Positions 1 through 5,289 of a stretch of 7,728 bases of DNA are shown one piece after another (the stretch's first letter is position 1; every line of letters begins with the position of its first letter). The notes under the pieces were generated by a model that was not told the origin of the DNA, did no database searches, and saw nothing but the letters and a program-made list of their open reading frames with translations. The stretch comes from an uncultured Verrucomicrobiota bacterium (GTDB taxonomy: Bacteria > Verrucomicrobiota > Kiritimatiellia > RFP12 > UBA1067): contig CALYRV010000082.1 in NCBI GenBank assembly GCA_945483525.1, forward strand, positions 1 through 7,728, written 5' to 3'. Position numbers and translations under genes: made by a program.

Positions 1-1
1 A

Positions 2-733
2 AGGTTTACTGGTAATAGGTTTGGAGTTGATGTATATAATTGGAATGGCGGATGCCTGCTGAAAGAATTGACCATTTGGATTTCGATTACGAACGCGGCG
101 GGAATTGTTGATGGCCCGAGGGAATATACTGAACAGCTGGAGGTGCTTCCTCGAAAAAAAGGATATGTGAGCATAGATGTGTATGAAGTACCTAAACATG
201 GTGAATCATATAAATGGGGAATATCTCGGGCATGTGTGGTTGATGCGGTAGGATCGGAGCTTGTAAAAGGTGGGGAGTCCTTTGCGGAATCAAAAGCGAA
301 GGCAAAGGTTTATAATGATGAGGTTAGAAAAGCTTTGGATCAAAGAAGTGAGAGGCGTAACGATTTTAGGAATAGGCTTGAGAGATTTGAGGCGGAAATG
401 CGTAATTTATGCAAAGAATATGATTTAGGGCGGTTGTTTCCAAGGATTCGAACAGATAGTAGGAAATTGGAATATTTAACGCTTGCGTATAATACCTTCT
501 TGTCAAAGGAGTATTCTACAAATCGTATATATATAGTAAAAGTTGGAGGCAATAATTGCGTGCCAGTAAATGAATCAAAAGTTGATGAGTTTGTAGATGA
601 TGTTTGGAAAAATGGTGATCAGGAAAGGATATTGATCCAAGCTAAAATTAGAGGGCGAGATGGAACGGAGATGTGGGTAAATGAGGATGAGATATCAAGT
701 TTTGCAAAAAAATTAAAGTCGGTGATTTGGTGA
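2..733 (+). CDS. Unrecognised protein, 5' end outside the window
   Basis: I do not recognise this protein. The frame is open from base 2 with no stop, so the gene very probably begins upstream; the TTG at 68 is the first possible start in this frame inside the window but has no ribosome binding site and need not be the real one. About 243 codons are visible. The N-terminal part looks beta-rich (for example IWISITNAAG). The middle, roughly bases 270-430, is highly charged and helical (AKVYNDEVRKALDQ, then RNRLERFEAEMRNL), which suggests a short coiled coil. The C-terminal third is mixed, with a run of Asp and Glu, ending KKLKSVIW. No catalytic motif, signal peptide or membrane segment is visible. 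Base composition is clearly more AT-rich than downstream, with many AGA, AGG, AAA and TTA-type codons, so recent acquisition is a reasonable inference. It could be an accessory or mobile-element cargo protein, but nothing shows this. Confidence 0.7.
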   Translation, partial: RFTGNRFGVDVYNWNGGCLLKELTIWISITNAAGIVDGPREYTEQLEVLPRKKGYVSIDVYEVPKHGESYKWGISRACVVDAVGSELVKGGESFAESKAKAKVYNDEVRKALDQRSERRNDFRNRLERFEAEMRNLCKEYDLGRLFPRIRTDSRKLEYLTLAYNTFLSKEYSTNRIYIVKVGGNNCVPVNESKVDEFVDDVWKNGDQERILIQAKIRGRDGTEMWVNEDEISSFAKKLKSVIW

Positions 734-807
734 TTAGTAATTTTATTAACGCGAGTAATTTCTCTGTGGAAATCAAGAATGCGATGAAACAGAAGTATGA
801 CAGGTGA
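730..807 (+). CDS. Possible 25-codon ORF overlapping the upstream gene
   Basis: A GTG at 730-732 overlaps the TGA stop of the preceding gene (731-733) in the GTGA arrangement typical of translational coupling. It opens a 25-codon frame ending at TGA 805-807; the peptide begins VISNFINASNF and ends MKQKYDR. It shares the AT-rich composition of the gene before it. The last bases contain the -35 box of the rpe promoter, so the acquired segment may end here. It could be a truncated remnant of a second gene of an AT-rich pair, a real small protein, or chance. I favour a remnant, with low certainty. Confidence 0.2.
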   Translation: MISNFINASNFSVEIKNAMKQKYDR

Positions 808-825
808 ATTTGTGGTTTGTATAAT
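797..825 (+). promoter_or_regulatory. Sigma-70-type promoter of rpe, probably giving leaderless mRNA
   Basis: A perfect TATAAT -10 box lies at 820-825. A -35 box ATGACA (five of six matches to TTGACA) lies at 797-802, with a 17-base spacer, the ideal distance. Initiation about 7 bases beyond the -10 box would fall near 832, only about 3 bases before the ATG at 835, leaving no room for a Shine-Dalgarno sequence. The promoter sits at the boundary between the AT-rich upstream gene and the GC-richer block, and should drive rpe and the genes after it. Confidence 0.7.
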
Positions 826-834
826 ATGGTTGAA

Positions 835-1482
835 ATGAAAACTGAAATTCTGCCCTCGCTCCTGGCTGCGGATTATGCGAAGCTGGGGGAGGAGATTCTG
901 CGTGCGCAGGCGTCTACGGCCGAGGCGCTGCATATCGACATCATGGATCCGCACTTCGTGCCGAACCTGTCGTTCGGTCCGGACATCGTCGCCTTGTGTA
1001 AGCGCGTGGCGCCGGACTTCTATCGGAACGTGCATCTCATGATGTCGCGTCCAGATCTGTATCTTGAGAAGTTCGCCGCGGCTGGTGCGCAGACGATTCA
1101 GATTCATGTGGAGGCGGATTGCGATCTCCATCACGAGCTCAAGCGGATCCGCGGACTCGGGGTGAAGAACGCGATTGTGCTGAATCCTGAGACTCCGGTC
1201 GAACGGCTGGAGCCGTATCTCGGCGAGATCGACGAGGTGCTGGTGATGACGGTGCATCCCGGTTACGGCGGACAGAAGTTCATCGCCGAGTGCCTGCCGA
1301 AGGTGACGTGGCTTCGCGAGCGGTGTCCGGACCTCGACATCATGATCGACGGCGGCGGCAATGCGGAGACGATTCCGCTTTCCTTCAAGGCGGGAGCGAA
1401 TCAGTTCGTAGCGGGCAGCTATCTCTTCAAGCAGATCGATATGAAGGCTGCGGTCGTAGCGCTGCGGAGCAGCTTGAAGTAA
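835..1482 (+). CDS. rpe: Ribulose-phosphate 3-epimerase
   Basis: This cytosolic TIM-barrel metalloenzyme interconverts ribulose 5-phosphate and xylulose 5-phosphate in the pentose phosphate pathway. Numbered from the ATG at 835 (215 residues, normal for the family), it shows PSLLAAD (7-13), HIDIMD (33-38) with metal and catalytic residues H33 and D35, VHLM with H68, the phosphate-loop HPGYGGQ (141-147), IDGGGN with catalytic D173, and a final VAGSYLF. Residue 39 is Pro where family members almost always have Gly (MDG.FVPN). I chose ATG 835 because the family N-terminus begins just before the ILPSLLAAD block. ATG 826 and TTG 817 are in frame, but 817 lies upstream of the -10 box, and 826 directly abuts it. 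AGGTGA at 802-807 would suit TTG 817 only if transcription began further upstream. The last codons merge into a short tandem repeat. Confidence 0.93.
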   Translation: MKTEILPSLLAADYAKLGEEILRAQASTAEALHIDIMDPHFVPNLSFGPDIVALCKRVAPDFYRNVHLMMSRPDLYLEKFAAAGAQTIQIHVEADCDLHHELKRIRGLGVKNAIVLNPETPVERLEPYLGEIDEVLVMTVHPGYGGQKFIAECLPKVTWLRERCPDLDIMIDGGGNAETIPLSFKAGANQFVAGSYLFKQIDMKAAVVALRSSLK

Positions 1483-1512
1483 GAAGTAAGAGTGATGAGT
1501 GAAGAGTTGCGG
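1476..1512 (+). repeat. Degenerate heptamer tandem repeat, rpe-pyrophosphatase junction
   Basis: Units read GTAAGAA (1479-1485), GTAAGA (1486-1491), GTGATGA (1492-1498), GTGAAGA (1499-1505) and GTTGCGG (1506-1512). GAAGTAA is exactly doubled at 1476-1489. The array contains the last rpe codon and its TAA stop (1480-1482), fills most of the 42-base gap, and its final unit runs into GGAAGG (1511-1516), the Shine-Dalgarno sequence of the next gene. Confidence 0.6.
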
Positions 1513-1524
1513 AAGGCTTAAGCT

Positions 1525-2808
1525 ATGAAGACGTATATCTGCGGACATAGGAATCCAGATCCGGATTCTATTATGAGCGCTTACGCGCTGGCGGATCTCC
1601 GGCGCCGTTGCGGTATGGATGACGTCGAGGCGCTGTGCGCGGGGCGGTTGCCGGAGAAGGCGAAGTGGGTGTTCGATCATTTCAAGCTGAAGCCGCCTCG
1701 GTCGAAGCGCGACGTGTATCTGCGGGTACGCGATCTCATGGACACTACGGTGCCGGTGATCAGTCCGGAGGTGTCGCTCCTCGAAGCCCTCAAGACGCTG
1801 GAGGCTTCCGGCGAATCGTCGCTGCCGGTGATGGGAACGGACGGAAAGTTCGTCGGGATGCTTTCGCCGGCGAAGCTGTTGAAGCTCTTCATTGACAAGT
1901 CCGACTTGAACATCCCTGTTACTTCCGCTCCGTTGCATCATTGCGCGATGACACTGGTTGATTCGGACCGAGTTCATGATATCAAAAGCGCGGCGGTAAA
2001 GAATTCGCACAACCATTTTCCCGTGGTTGATGAGAACGGGAAGTTGCTTGGTACTGTGCTGAAGCGAGCGTTCGCTGAAGAGCCGCCGTATCGGATGATC
2101 CTCGTCGATCATAATGAGATCGACCAGGGGATTCCCGGTCTTGAGGAGATTCCGGTCATCGAGGTCGTCGATCATCACCGCATTGCGTTTGCGGCGACGA
2201 AGGATCCGATCAAGTACACGGCTGATGTCGTCGGGTCGACCTGTACGCTCGTCGCGAAGATGTACCGCGGCGTCGGCGAGCGTCCGACGAAGGAGATCGC
2301 CGGAGTGCTGATCGCGGGCATCGTCTCCGACACACTCATGTTCCAATCACCGACCACGACGGATGTCGACAAGCAGATGTGCACTTGGCTAGAGAAGCTC
2401 TGCGGCGAAAGCGCCGCGGACATCTTCGCGGGACTCATGTCCGTCGCTTCGCCGCTTGCCTCGATGTCGCCTGACAAGGCGCTCGCGTGCGATGCGAAGA
2501 CGTATACGGACGGCGGCCGCAAGTTCATTCTCGCGCAGATCGAGGAGTCGCAGCTCGCGGTGTTCCATCAGAAGCTCGCGGAACTTCGGGCGGCGATGGA
2601 TACGGCGGTGAAGTCTGCGGGACTTGACTTCATGGCGCTGATGGTGACGGATCCGGTTCGTGGAAACTCCGAACTGCTTTATGCTGGAGACAAGTCGGTG
2701 TTACGTGCGCTGCCTTATCGCAAGAGCAGGTATGATACGTTGCTGATGCCAGGCGTTTTGTCGCGCAAGAAGCAGCTTCTCCCGGAAATTCTTTCGGCGC
2801 TGAACTGA
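1525..2808 (+). CDS. ppaC: Family II (Mn/Co-dependent) inorganic pyrophosphatase with CBS pair
   Basis: This DHH-family cytosolic enzyme hydrolyses pyrophosphate to phosphate, pulling biosynthetic reactions forward. The N-terminal metal motif is GHRNPDPDS (7-15; H8, D12, D14). Further metal or catalytic residues are D195 in LVDHNE, the DHH motif at 216-218, and D269 in VSDT. The C-terminal DHHA2 domain carries the phosphate-binding SRKKQ (413-417). At 427 residues it is longer than the roughly 310 of simple family II enzymes because two CBS domains (about 64-125 and 130-185) are inserted after the first motif. In characterised CBS-PPases such pairs bind adenine nucleotides, with AMP or ADP inhibiting. 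There is no sign of the DRTGG domain that some members carry between the CBS motifs. GGAAGG at 1511-1516 lies 8 bases before the ATG. It is probably transcribed from the rpe promoter. Confidence 0.93.
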   Translation: MKTYICGHRNPDPDSIMSAYALADLRRRCGMDDVEALCAGRLPEKAKWVFDHFKLKPPRSKRDVYLRVRDLMDTTVPVISPEVSLLEALKTLEASGESSLPVMGTDGKFVGMLSPAKLLKLFIDKSDLNIPVTSAPLHHCAMTLVDSDRVHDIKSAAVKNSHNHFPVVDENGKLLGTVLKRAFAEEPPYRMILVDHNEIDQGIPGLEEIPVIEVVDHHRIAFAATKDPIKYTADVVGSTCTLVAKMYRGVGERPTKEIAGVLIAGIVSDTLMFQSPTTTDVDKQMCTWLEKLCGESAADIFAGLMSVASPLASMSPDKALACDAKTYTDGGRKFILAQIEESQLAVFHQKLAELRAAMDTAVKSAGLDFMALMVTDPVRGNSELLYAGDKSVLRALPYRKSRYDTLLMPGVLSRKKQLLPEILSALN

Positions 2809-2836
2809 TTGGTGGTTCGTGGTTGGTGGAGGTGAA
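2809..2836 (+). repeat. Heptamer tandem repeat before the GT2 gene
   Basis: TTGGTGG (2809-2815), TTCGTGG (2816-2822) and TTGGTGG (2823-2829) are three consecutive heptamers, followed by the partly matching AGGTGAA (2830-2836). The array begins directly after the stop codon of the pyrophosphatase gene and ends in GGAGGTGA (2828-2835), the strong Shine-Dalgarno sequence of the next gene. The 31-base spacer is therefore almost entirely repeat. Confidence 0.65.
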
Positions 2837-2839
2837 TAG

Positions 2840-3613
2840 ATGAAGACGATCGTAGTAATCCCGACGTATGATGAGAAGGACAACGTCACGCCGATGAGCG
2901 AGGCGGTGCTCAAACATGATGTCGAAATCCTGTTCGTCGACGACAATTCGCCTGATGGTACCGGGGCGGTGATCGACGGACTCGTCGCAAAGAATCCTCG
3001 CATTCATGTGTTGCATCGTGAGAAGAAGGCGGGACTCGGCCGTGCTTATGTCGCTGGTTTCGCCGAAGCGCTCAAGCTCGGAGCCGAGTTGATTATCCAG
3101 ATGGACAGTGACTTCTCTCACGACCCGAACGACATCCCGCGTCTGATATCTGCGATGGGTGATGGGATTCAGGTAACAGGTGACACAATGGATGTTGAAT
3201 TTCATGATAACAACGCTGGGTCACCTGTCGCCTGCCGCCAGTCACCTGGCCTCGTCATCGGCTCTCGTTACGTTCTGGGCGGATCGACTCCGGGTTGGCC
3301 GTTCAAGCGTCGTCTTATCTCGCGTTGCGGCGGCATCTTCATTCGCACGGTGACCGGAATGCCGCTCATGGATCCGACTGGCGGGTTTAAGTGCTGGAAG
3401 GCGGAGACGCTAAGGAAGATCGATTTCGAGACGGTGGCGTCCGCCGGCTATTCCTTTCAGCTTGAAATGAACCATCGTACCTGGAAGGCTGGCTGCGCGA
3501 TCAAGGAGATCCCGATCACGTTCACGGACCGGGTCGCGGGCTATTCGAAGATCACGCCGGGCATCGCGACCGAGTCGATCAAGATCGCTCTGAAGCTACG
3601 TTTCGGTAAGTGA
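2840..3613 (+). CDS. GT2 glycosyltransferase, polyprenol-phosphate mannose synthase-like
   Basis: The protein resembles the short, soluble type of dolichol or polyprenol monophosphomannose synthase, which moves mannose from GDP-mannose to a lipid phosphate at the inner face of the membrane. Visible motifs are IPTYDEKDN (7-15), FVDDNSPDGT (32-41), the DXD-type metal site QMDSDFSHDP (87-96), VIGSRYV (139-145), the acceptor-side DPTGGFKCW (178-186) and RVAGYSK (231-237). There is no C-terminal membrane segment, which fits the minimal class (about 230-250 residues). Residues about 110-137 are extra: the family normally passes directly from the helix after the DXD to the VIGSRY strand. The DNA there is a heptamer inverted repeat. 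GGAGGTGA at 2828-2835 is an excellent ribosome binding site, 4 bases from the ATG. It is third in the rpe cluster. The sugar and lipid specificity are inferred; another GT2 sugar-lipid transferase is possible. Confidence 0.85.
   Translation: MKTIVVIPTYDEKDNVTPMSEAVLKHDVEILFVDDNSPDGTGAVIDGLVAKNPRIHVLHREKKAGLGRAYVAGFAEALKLGAELIIQMDSDFSHDPNDIPRLISAMGDGIQVTGDTMDVEFHDNNAGSPVACRQSPGLVIGSRYVLGGSTPGWPFKRRLISRCGGIFIRTVTGMPLMDPTGGFKCWKAETLRKIDFETVASAGYSFQLEMNHRTWKAGCAIKEIPITFTDRVAGYSKITPGIATESIKIALKLRFGK
3170..3248. repeat. Inverted heptamer-array element inserted in frame in the GT2 gene
   Basis: The left arm holds CAGGTAA (3170-3176) and CAGGTGA (3177-3183). The right arm holds TCACCTG (3221-3227), TCGCCTG (3228-3234), CCGCCAG (3235-3241) and TCACCTG (3242-3248), the reverse complement of the same unit. 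ACAGGTGAC at 3176-3184 pairs perfectly with 3220-3228 around a 35-base loop, and the next heptamers pair imperfectly. Possible decayed further left units lie at 3156-3169. The tract keeps the reading frame and encodes residues 111-137, which the GT2 fold does not need. Confidence 0.65.
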
Positions 3614-3664
3614 AAGGCAATGGACGCTTTTGTGGTAATGACAACACACACCTGGATGCAAGTT

Positions 3665-3673
3665 TGATACAAT
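3665..3673 (+). promoter_or_regulatory. Extended -10 promoter of the ccdA-thioredoxin gene, probably leaderless
   Basis: TGA-TACAAT at 3665-3673 is an extended -10 element (TGn plus five of six matches to TATAAT). No good -35 box lies 16-18 bases upstream, which extended -10 promoters do not need. Only 8 bases separate it from the ATG at 3682, so the transcript should start at or within 2-3 bases of the start codon. No Shine-Dalgarno sequence is present. The 68-base gap after the GT2 gene is the longest on the window's clearly annotated stretch, consistent with a new transcription unit. Confidence 0.5.
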
Positions 3674-3681
3674 AGCAGCAT

Positions 3682-4710
3682 ATGGAATTTTTTTGGACAT
3701 TTCTCGAGGGTTTCGCTTCGTTTGTCTCGCCGTGCACGCTGCCGCTGATGCCGGTATTCGCGGCGTACTTTGCGGCTGGAGATGTATCGCGTGGGAGTCC
3801 ATCATATTGGATGGGATTGGGTAAGTCGCTGGCATTTGTCGCGGGGTTCACAGTGGTATTCATGACGCTTGGATTTTTCGCGGCGACGATTGGCGGATTC
3901 TTTGCTGCGCATCGCGCGGTGGTGTCGGTGGTGTCCGGCTTGATTGTCATAGTCTTTGGTCTTGCCTTTCTTGACATTGTTCATCTTCCTGGTTTTGGCG
4001 GTTCGGCGGGAATGGCGGAGAAGCGTGGGGTGCTTGGCGCTTTTGTCTTCGGACTTATTTATTCGGTTAACCTGACTCCGTGTGTTGGGGCGTTTCTCGC
4101 GGCGGCGCTGGCGACCGCGGCGGAGTCGGGACATGCGCTCAAGGGCGTCGCGTTGCTGGGCGCATATTCCGCTGGCCTCGGCATTCCGTTCGTCGTCGCC
4201 GGCATGGCGTTATCGAAGCTGAACGGACTTTTCAAAAAGATTAAATCTTCGTATAATGTTCTGGTCCCGGCCTGCGGTGTCGCGCTCATCCTGTTCGGAG
4301 TGTGGATGGTGGCGAAGCCGTTTATCAGAGTTGGAGTGAATAGTTCGAGTTCGAGAGCGGAAGGTAAAGATTTGATTTCAGAAAACAAGATGGAGGGTAA
4401 AGTTATGGAGATTACGTCAAGGGAAATGTTCGATACCGAGGTGTTGAAGAGCGAGAAGCCGGTCATCGTCGACTTCTGGGCGCCGTGGTGCGGTCCGTGC
4501 CGCATGATGGGTCCGGTCCTCGAGGAGATCGCCACGGAGCGTGCGGACCTCAAGGTCTGCAAGGTGAATGTTGACGAGCTTGGTGAAATTGCGCAGCAGT
4601 ACATGATCACTTCGATCCCCTGCATCTTCTGCGTGAAGAACGGCGAGGTGGCGGCGAGGTCCGTCGGCTATGTCGACAAGGCTACGTTGCTAAATACTCT
4701 GGGACTTTAG
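3682..4710 (+). CDS. CcdA/DsbD-type membrane thiol transporter fused to thioredoxin
   Basis: Residues 1-215 form a six-helix CcdA-family membrane protein that passes electrons from cytoplasmic thioredoxin to the periplasm, supplying cytochrome c maturation or disulfide repair. The paired cysteines are C18 in FVSPCTLPLMP and C134 in NLTPCVGAF. Helices lie near 5-29, 44-72, 77-103, 116-146, 155-177 and 192-212. Residues 242-342 are a complete thioredoxin with DFWAPWCGPC (264-273) and the cis-Pro in SIPC (311-314). A polar linker (about 216-241, rich in Ser, Lys and Glu) joins them. Placing thioredoxin after the sixth helix puts it on one face of the membrane with no further helix. If the usual CcdA topology holds, it could be the electron donor rather than the periplasmic acceptor of DsbD. 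An internal ATG with a strong ribosome binding site may also yield free thioredoxin. The linker DNA looks like former intergenic sequence. A sequencing frameshift joining two genes is a less likely alternative. Confidence 0.87.
   Translation: MEFFWTFLEGFASFVSPCTLPLMPVFAAYFAAGDVSRGSPSYWMGLGKSLAFVAGFTVVFMTLGFFAATIGGFFAAHRAVVSVVSGLIVIVFGLAFLDIVHLPGFGGSAGMAEKRGVLGAFVFGLIYSVNLTPCVGAFLAAALATAAESGHALKGVALLGAYSAGLGIPFVVAGMALSKLNGLFKKIKSSYNVLVPACGVALILFGVWMVAKPFIRVGVNSSSSRAEGKDLISENKMEGKVMEITSREMFDTEVLKSEKPVIVDFWAPWCGPCRMMGPVLEEIATERADLKVCKVNVDELGEIAQQYMITSIPCIFCVKNGEVAARSVGYVDKATLLNTLGL
4330..4360 (+). repeat. Degenerate 6-7 base repeat within the fusion linker
   Basis: Units read GTTGGA (4330-4335), GTGAATA (4336-4342), GTTCGA (4343-4348), GTTCGA (4349-4354) and GAGCGG (4355-4360). 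GTTCGA is exactly doubled. The tract ends in GCGGAAGG (4357-4364), the same eight bases found at the end of the repeat before the pyrophosphatase gene (1509-1516), where they supply the ribosome binding site. Here the tract is translated as linker. Confidence 0.4.
4392..4407 (+). promoter_or_regulatory. Internal ribosome binding site and ATG for free thioredoxin
   Basis: GGAGGG at 4392-4397 lies 7 bases before an in-frame ATG at 4405-4407 (residue 242 of the fusion). Translation from here would give a 101-residue thioredoxin starting MEITSREMF, close to the normal thioredoxin length and N-terminus. This signal is much stronger than anything before the fusion's own start. Confidence 0.55.
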
Positions 4711-4720
4711 GACGGATGAA

Positions 4721-5242
4721 ATGAGAAGGATCGTGCTTGGTGTTACCGGTTCGATTGCTGCCTACAAGGCGGCGGAGCTGGTGCGTTTGTTTATCAAGAA
4801 CGGAGATGAGGTGACGGTGATTATGACGGAGGCGGCGACGAAGTTCGTCGCGCCGTTGACGTTCCAGACGTTGTCGCGGAATCCGGTGTACGTTGATCAG
4901 TTCGCTCCGCCGGTTTCGTGGAAGCCGGAGCACATTTCGCTGGCGGAGTCCGCGGACCTTTTCGTGGTCGCGCCGGCGACGGCGAACACGATTGCGAAGA
5001 TCCGTTATGGGATCGCGGACAATCTCCTGACGGCTTCCGTTCTCGCGACGAAGGCGCCGTTGGTGGTTGCGCCGGTGATGAACACGGGGATGTTGGAGAG
5101 TCCGGTGACGCAGGAGAACATCGCTGCCTTGAAAGCGCGCGGAGTGAAGATCGTCGATCCCGATTCGGGTGAGCTTGCCTGCGGCGCGAGCGGCAAGGGG
5201 CGGATGCCCGAGGCAGAGGAGATTTTCAAACATTGCGTTTGA
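4721..5242 (+). CDS. coaC: Phosphopantothenoylcysteine decarboxylase, stand-alone
   Basis: This FMN flavoprotein decarboxylates 4'-phosphopantothenoylcysteine to 4'-phosphopantetheine in coenzyme A synthesis. Motifs in order are the flavin-binding GVTGSIAAYKA near the N-terminus, the catalytic His in KPEHISLAESADL, APATANTIAKI, the substrate-binding PVMNTGM (family PxMNxxM) and the flap LACGASGKGRMPE with its reducing Cys. Those last two motifs separate it from the broader flavin prenyltransferase (UbiX) group. At 173 residues it covers only the N-terminal half of the usual bifunctional CoaBC (about 400); the CoaB ligase must be encoded elsewhere. Stand-alone coaC is known in some Firmicutes such as streptococci. 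It starts 10 bases after the CcdA-thioredoxin gene with a weak ribosome binding site (AGGA 4709-4715 region), so it is probably co-transcribed. Its stop codon lies within a perfect hairpin. Confidence 0.9.
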   Translation: MRRIVLGVTGSIAAYKAAELVRLFIKNGDEVTVIMTEAATKFVAPLTFQTLSRNPVYVDQFAPPVSWKPEHISLAESADLFVVAPATANTIAKIRYGIADNLLTASVLATKAPLVVAPVMNTGMLESPVTQENIAALKARGVKIVDPDSGELACGASGKGRMPEAEEIFKHCV

Positions 5243-5246
5243 AAAT
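5222..5246. repeat. Perfect 10-bp inverted repeat over the coaC stop codon
   Basis: ATTTTCAAAC (5222-5231) and GTTTGAAAAT (5237-5246) are exact reverse complements with a 5-base loop, ATTGC. The right arm contains the coaC stop TGA at 5240-5242. The stem is AT-rich and no T-run follows directly, so it is not a classical intrinsic terminator. It could be a weak attenuator, an mRNA 3'-end stabiliser or a protein binding site. Confidence 0.6.
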
Positions 5247-5255
5247 GTCTGATTG

Positions 5256-5275
5256 AGGTTTTAGGTCTAGGTCGA
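5256..5275 (+). repeat. Degenerate 6-7 base repeat before the GH2 gene
   Basis: Units read AGGTTTT (5256-5262), AGGTCT (5263-5268) and AGGTCGA (5269-5275), so AGGT recurs at steps of 7 and 6 bases. The tract lies between the coaC hairpin and AAGGAG (5278-5283), the ribosome binding site of the next gene. It is short and could be chance, but it repeats the pattern seen at two other junctions. Confidence 0.35.
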
Positions 5276-5289
5276 GAAAGGAGAATGAG

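Noticed and set aside
817..834. Alternative upstream rpe starts at TTG 817 and ATG 826
   Set aside because: TTG 817 lies just upstream of the perfect -10 box, so an mRNA from that promoter would not contain it. ATG 826 directly follows the -10 hexamer. ATG 835 matches the family N-terminus and the expected transcription start.
619..2346. A 575-codon open frame on the - strand across rpe and the pyrophosphatase gene
   Set aside because: Arg- and His-rich translation with no domain pattern; the opposite strand encodes two clearly recognised enzymes and their ribosome binding sites.
1476..3248. CRISPR array interpretation of the repeats
   Set aside because: The repeat units are 6-7 bases in direct tandem, with no spacers and no cas genes nearby.
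3614..3664. Terminator or regulatory hairpin between the GT2 and ccdA genes
   Set aside because: Only a 4-bp TGTG/CACA pairing is visible, with no T-run; too weak to call.
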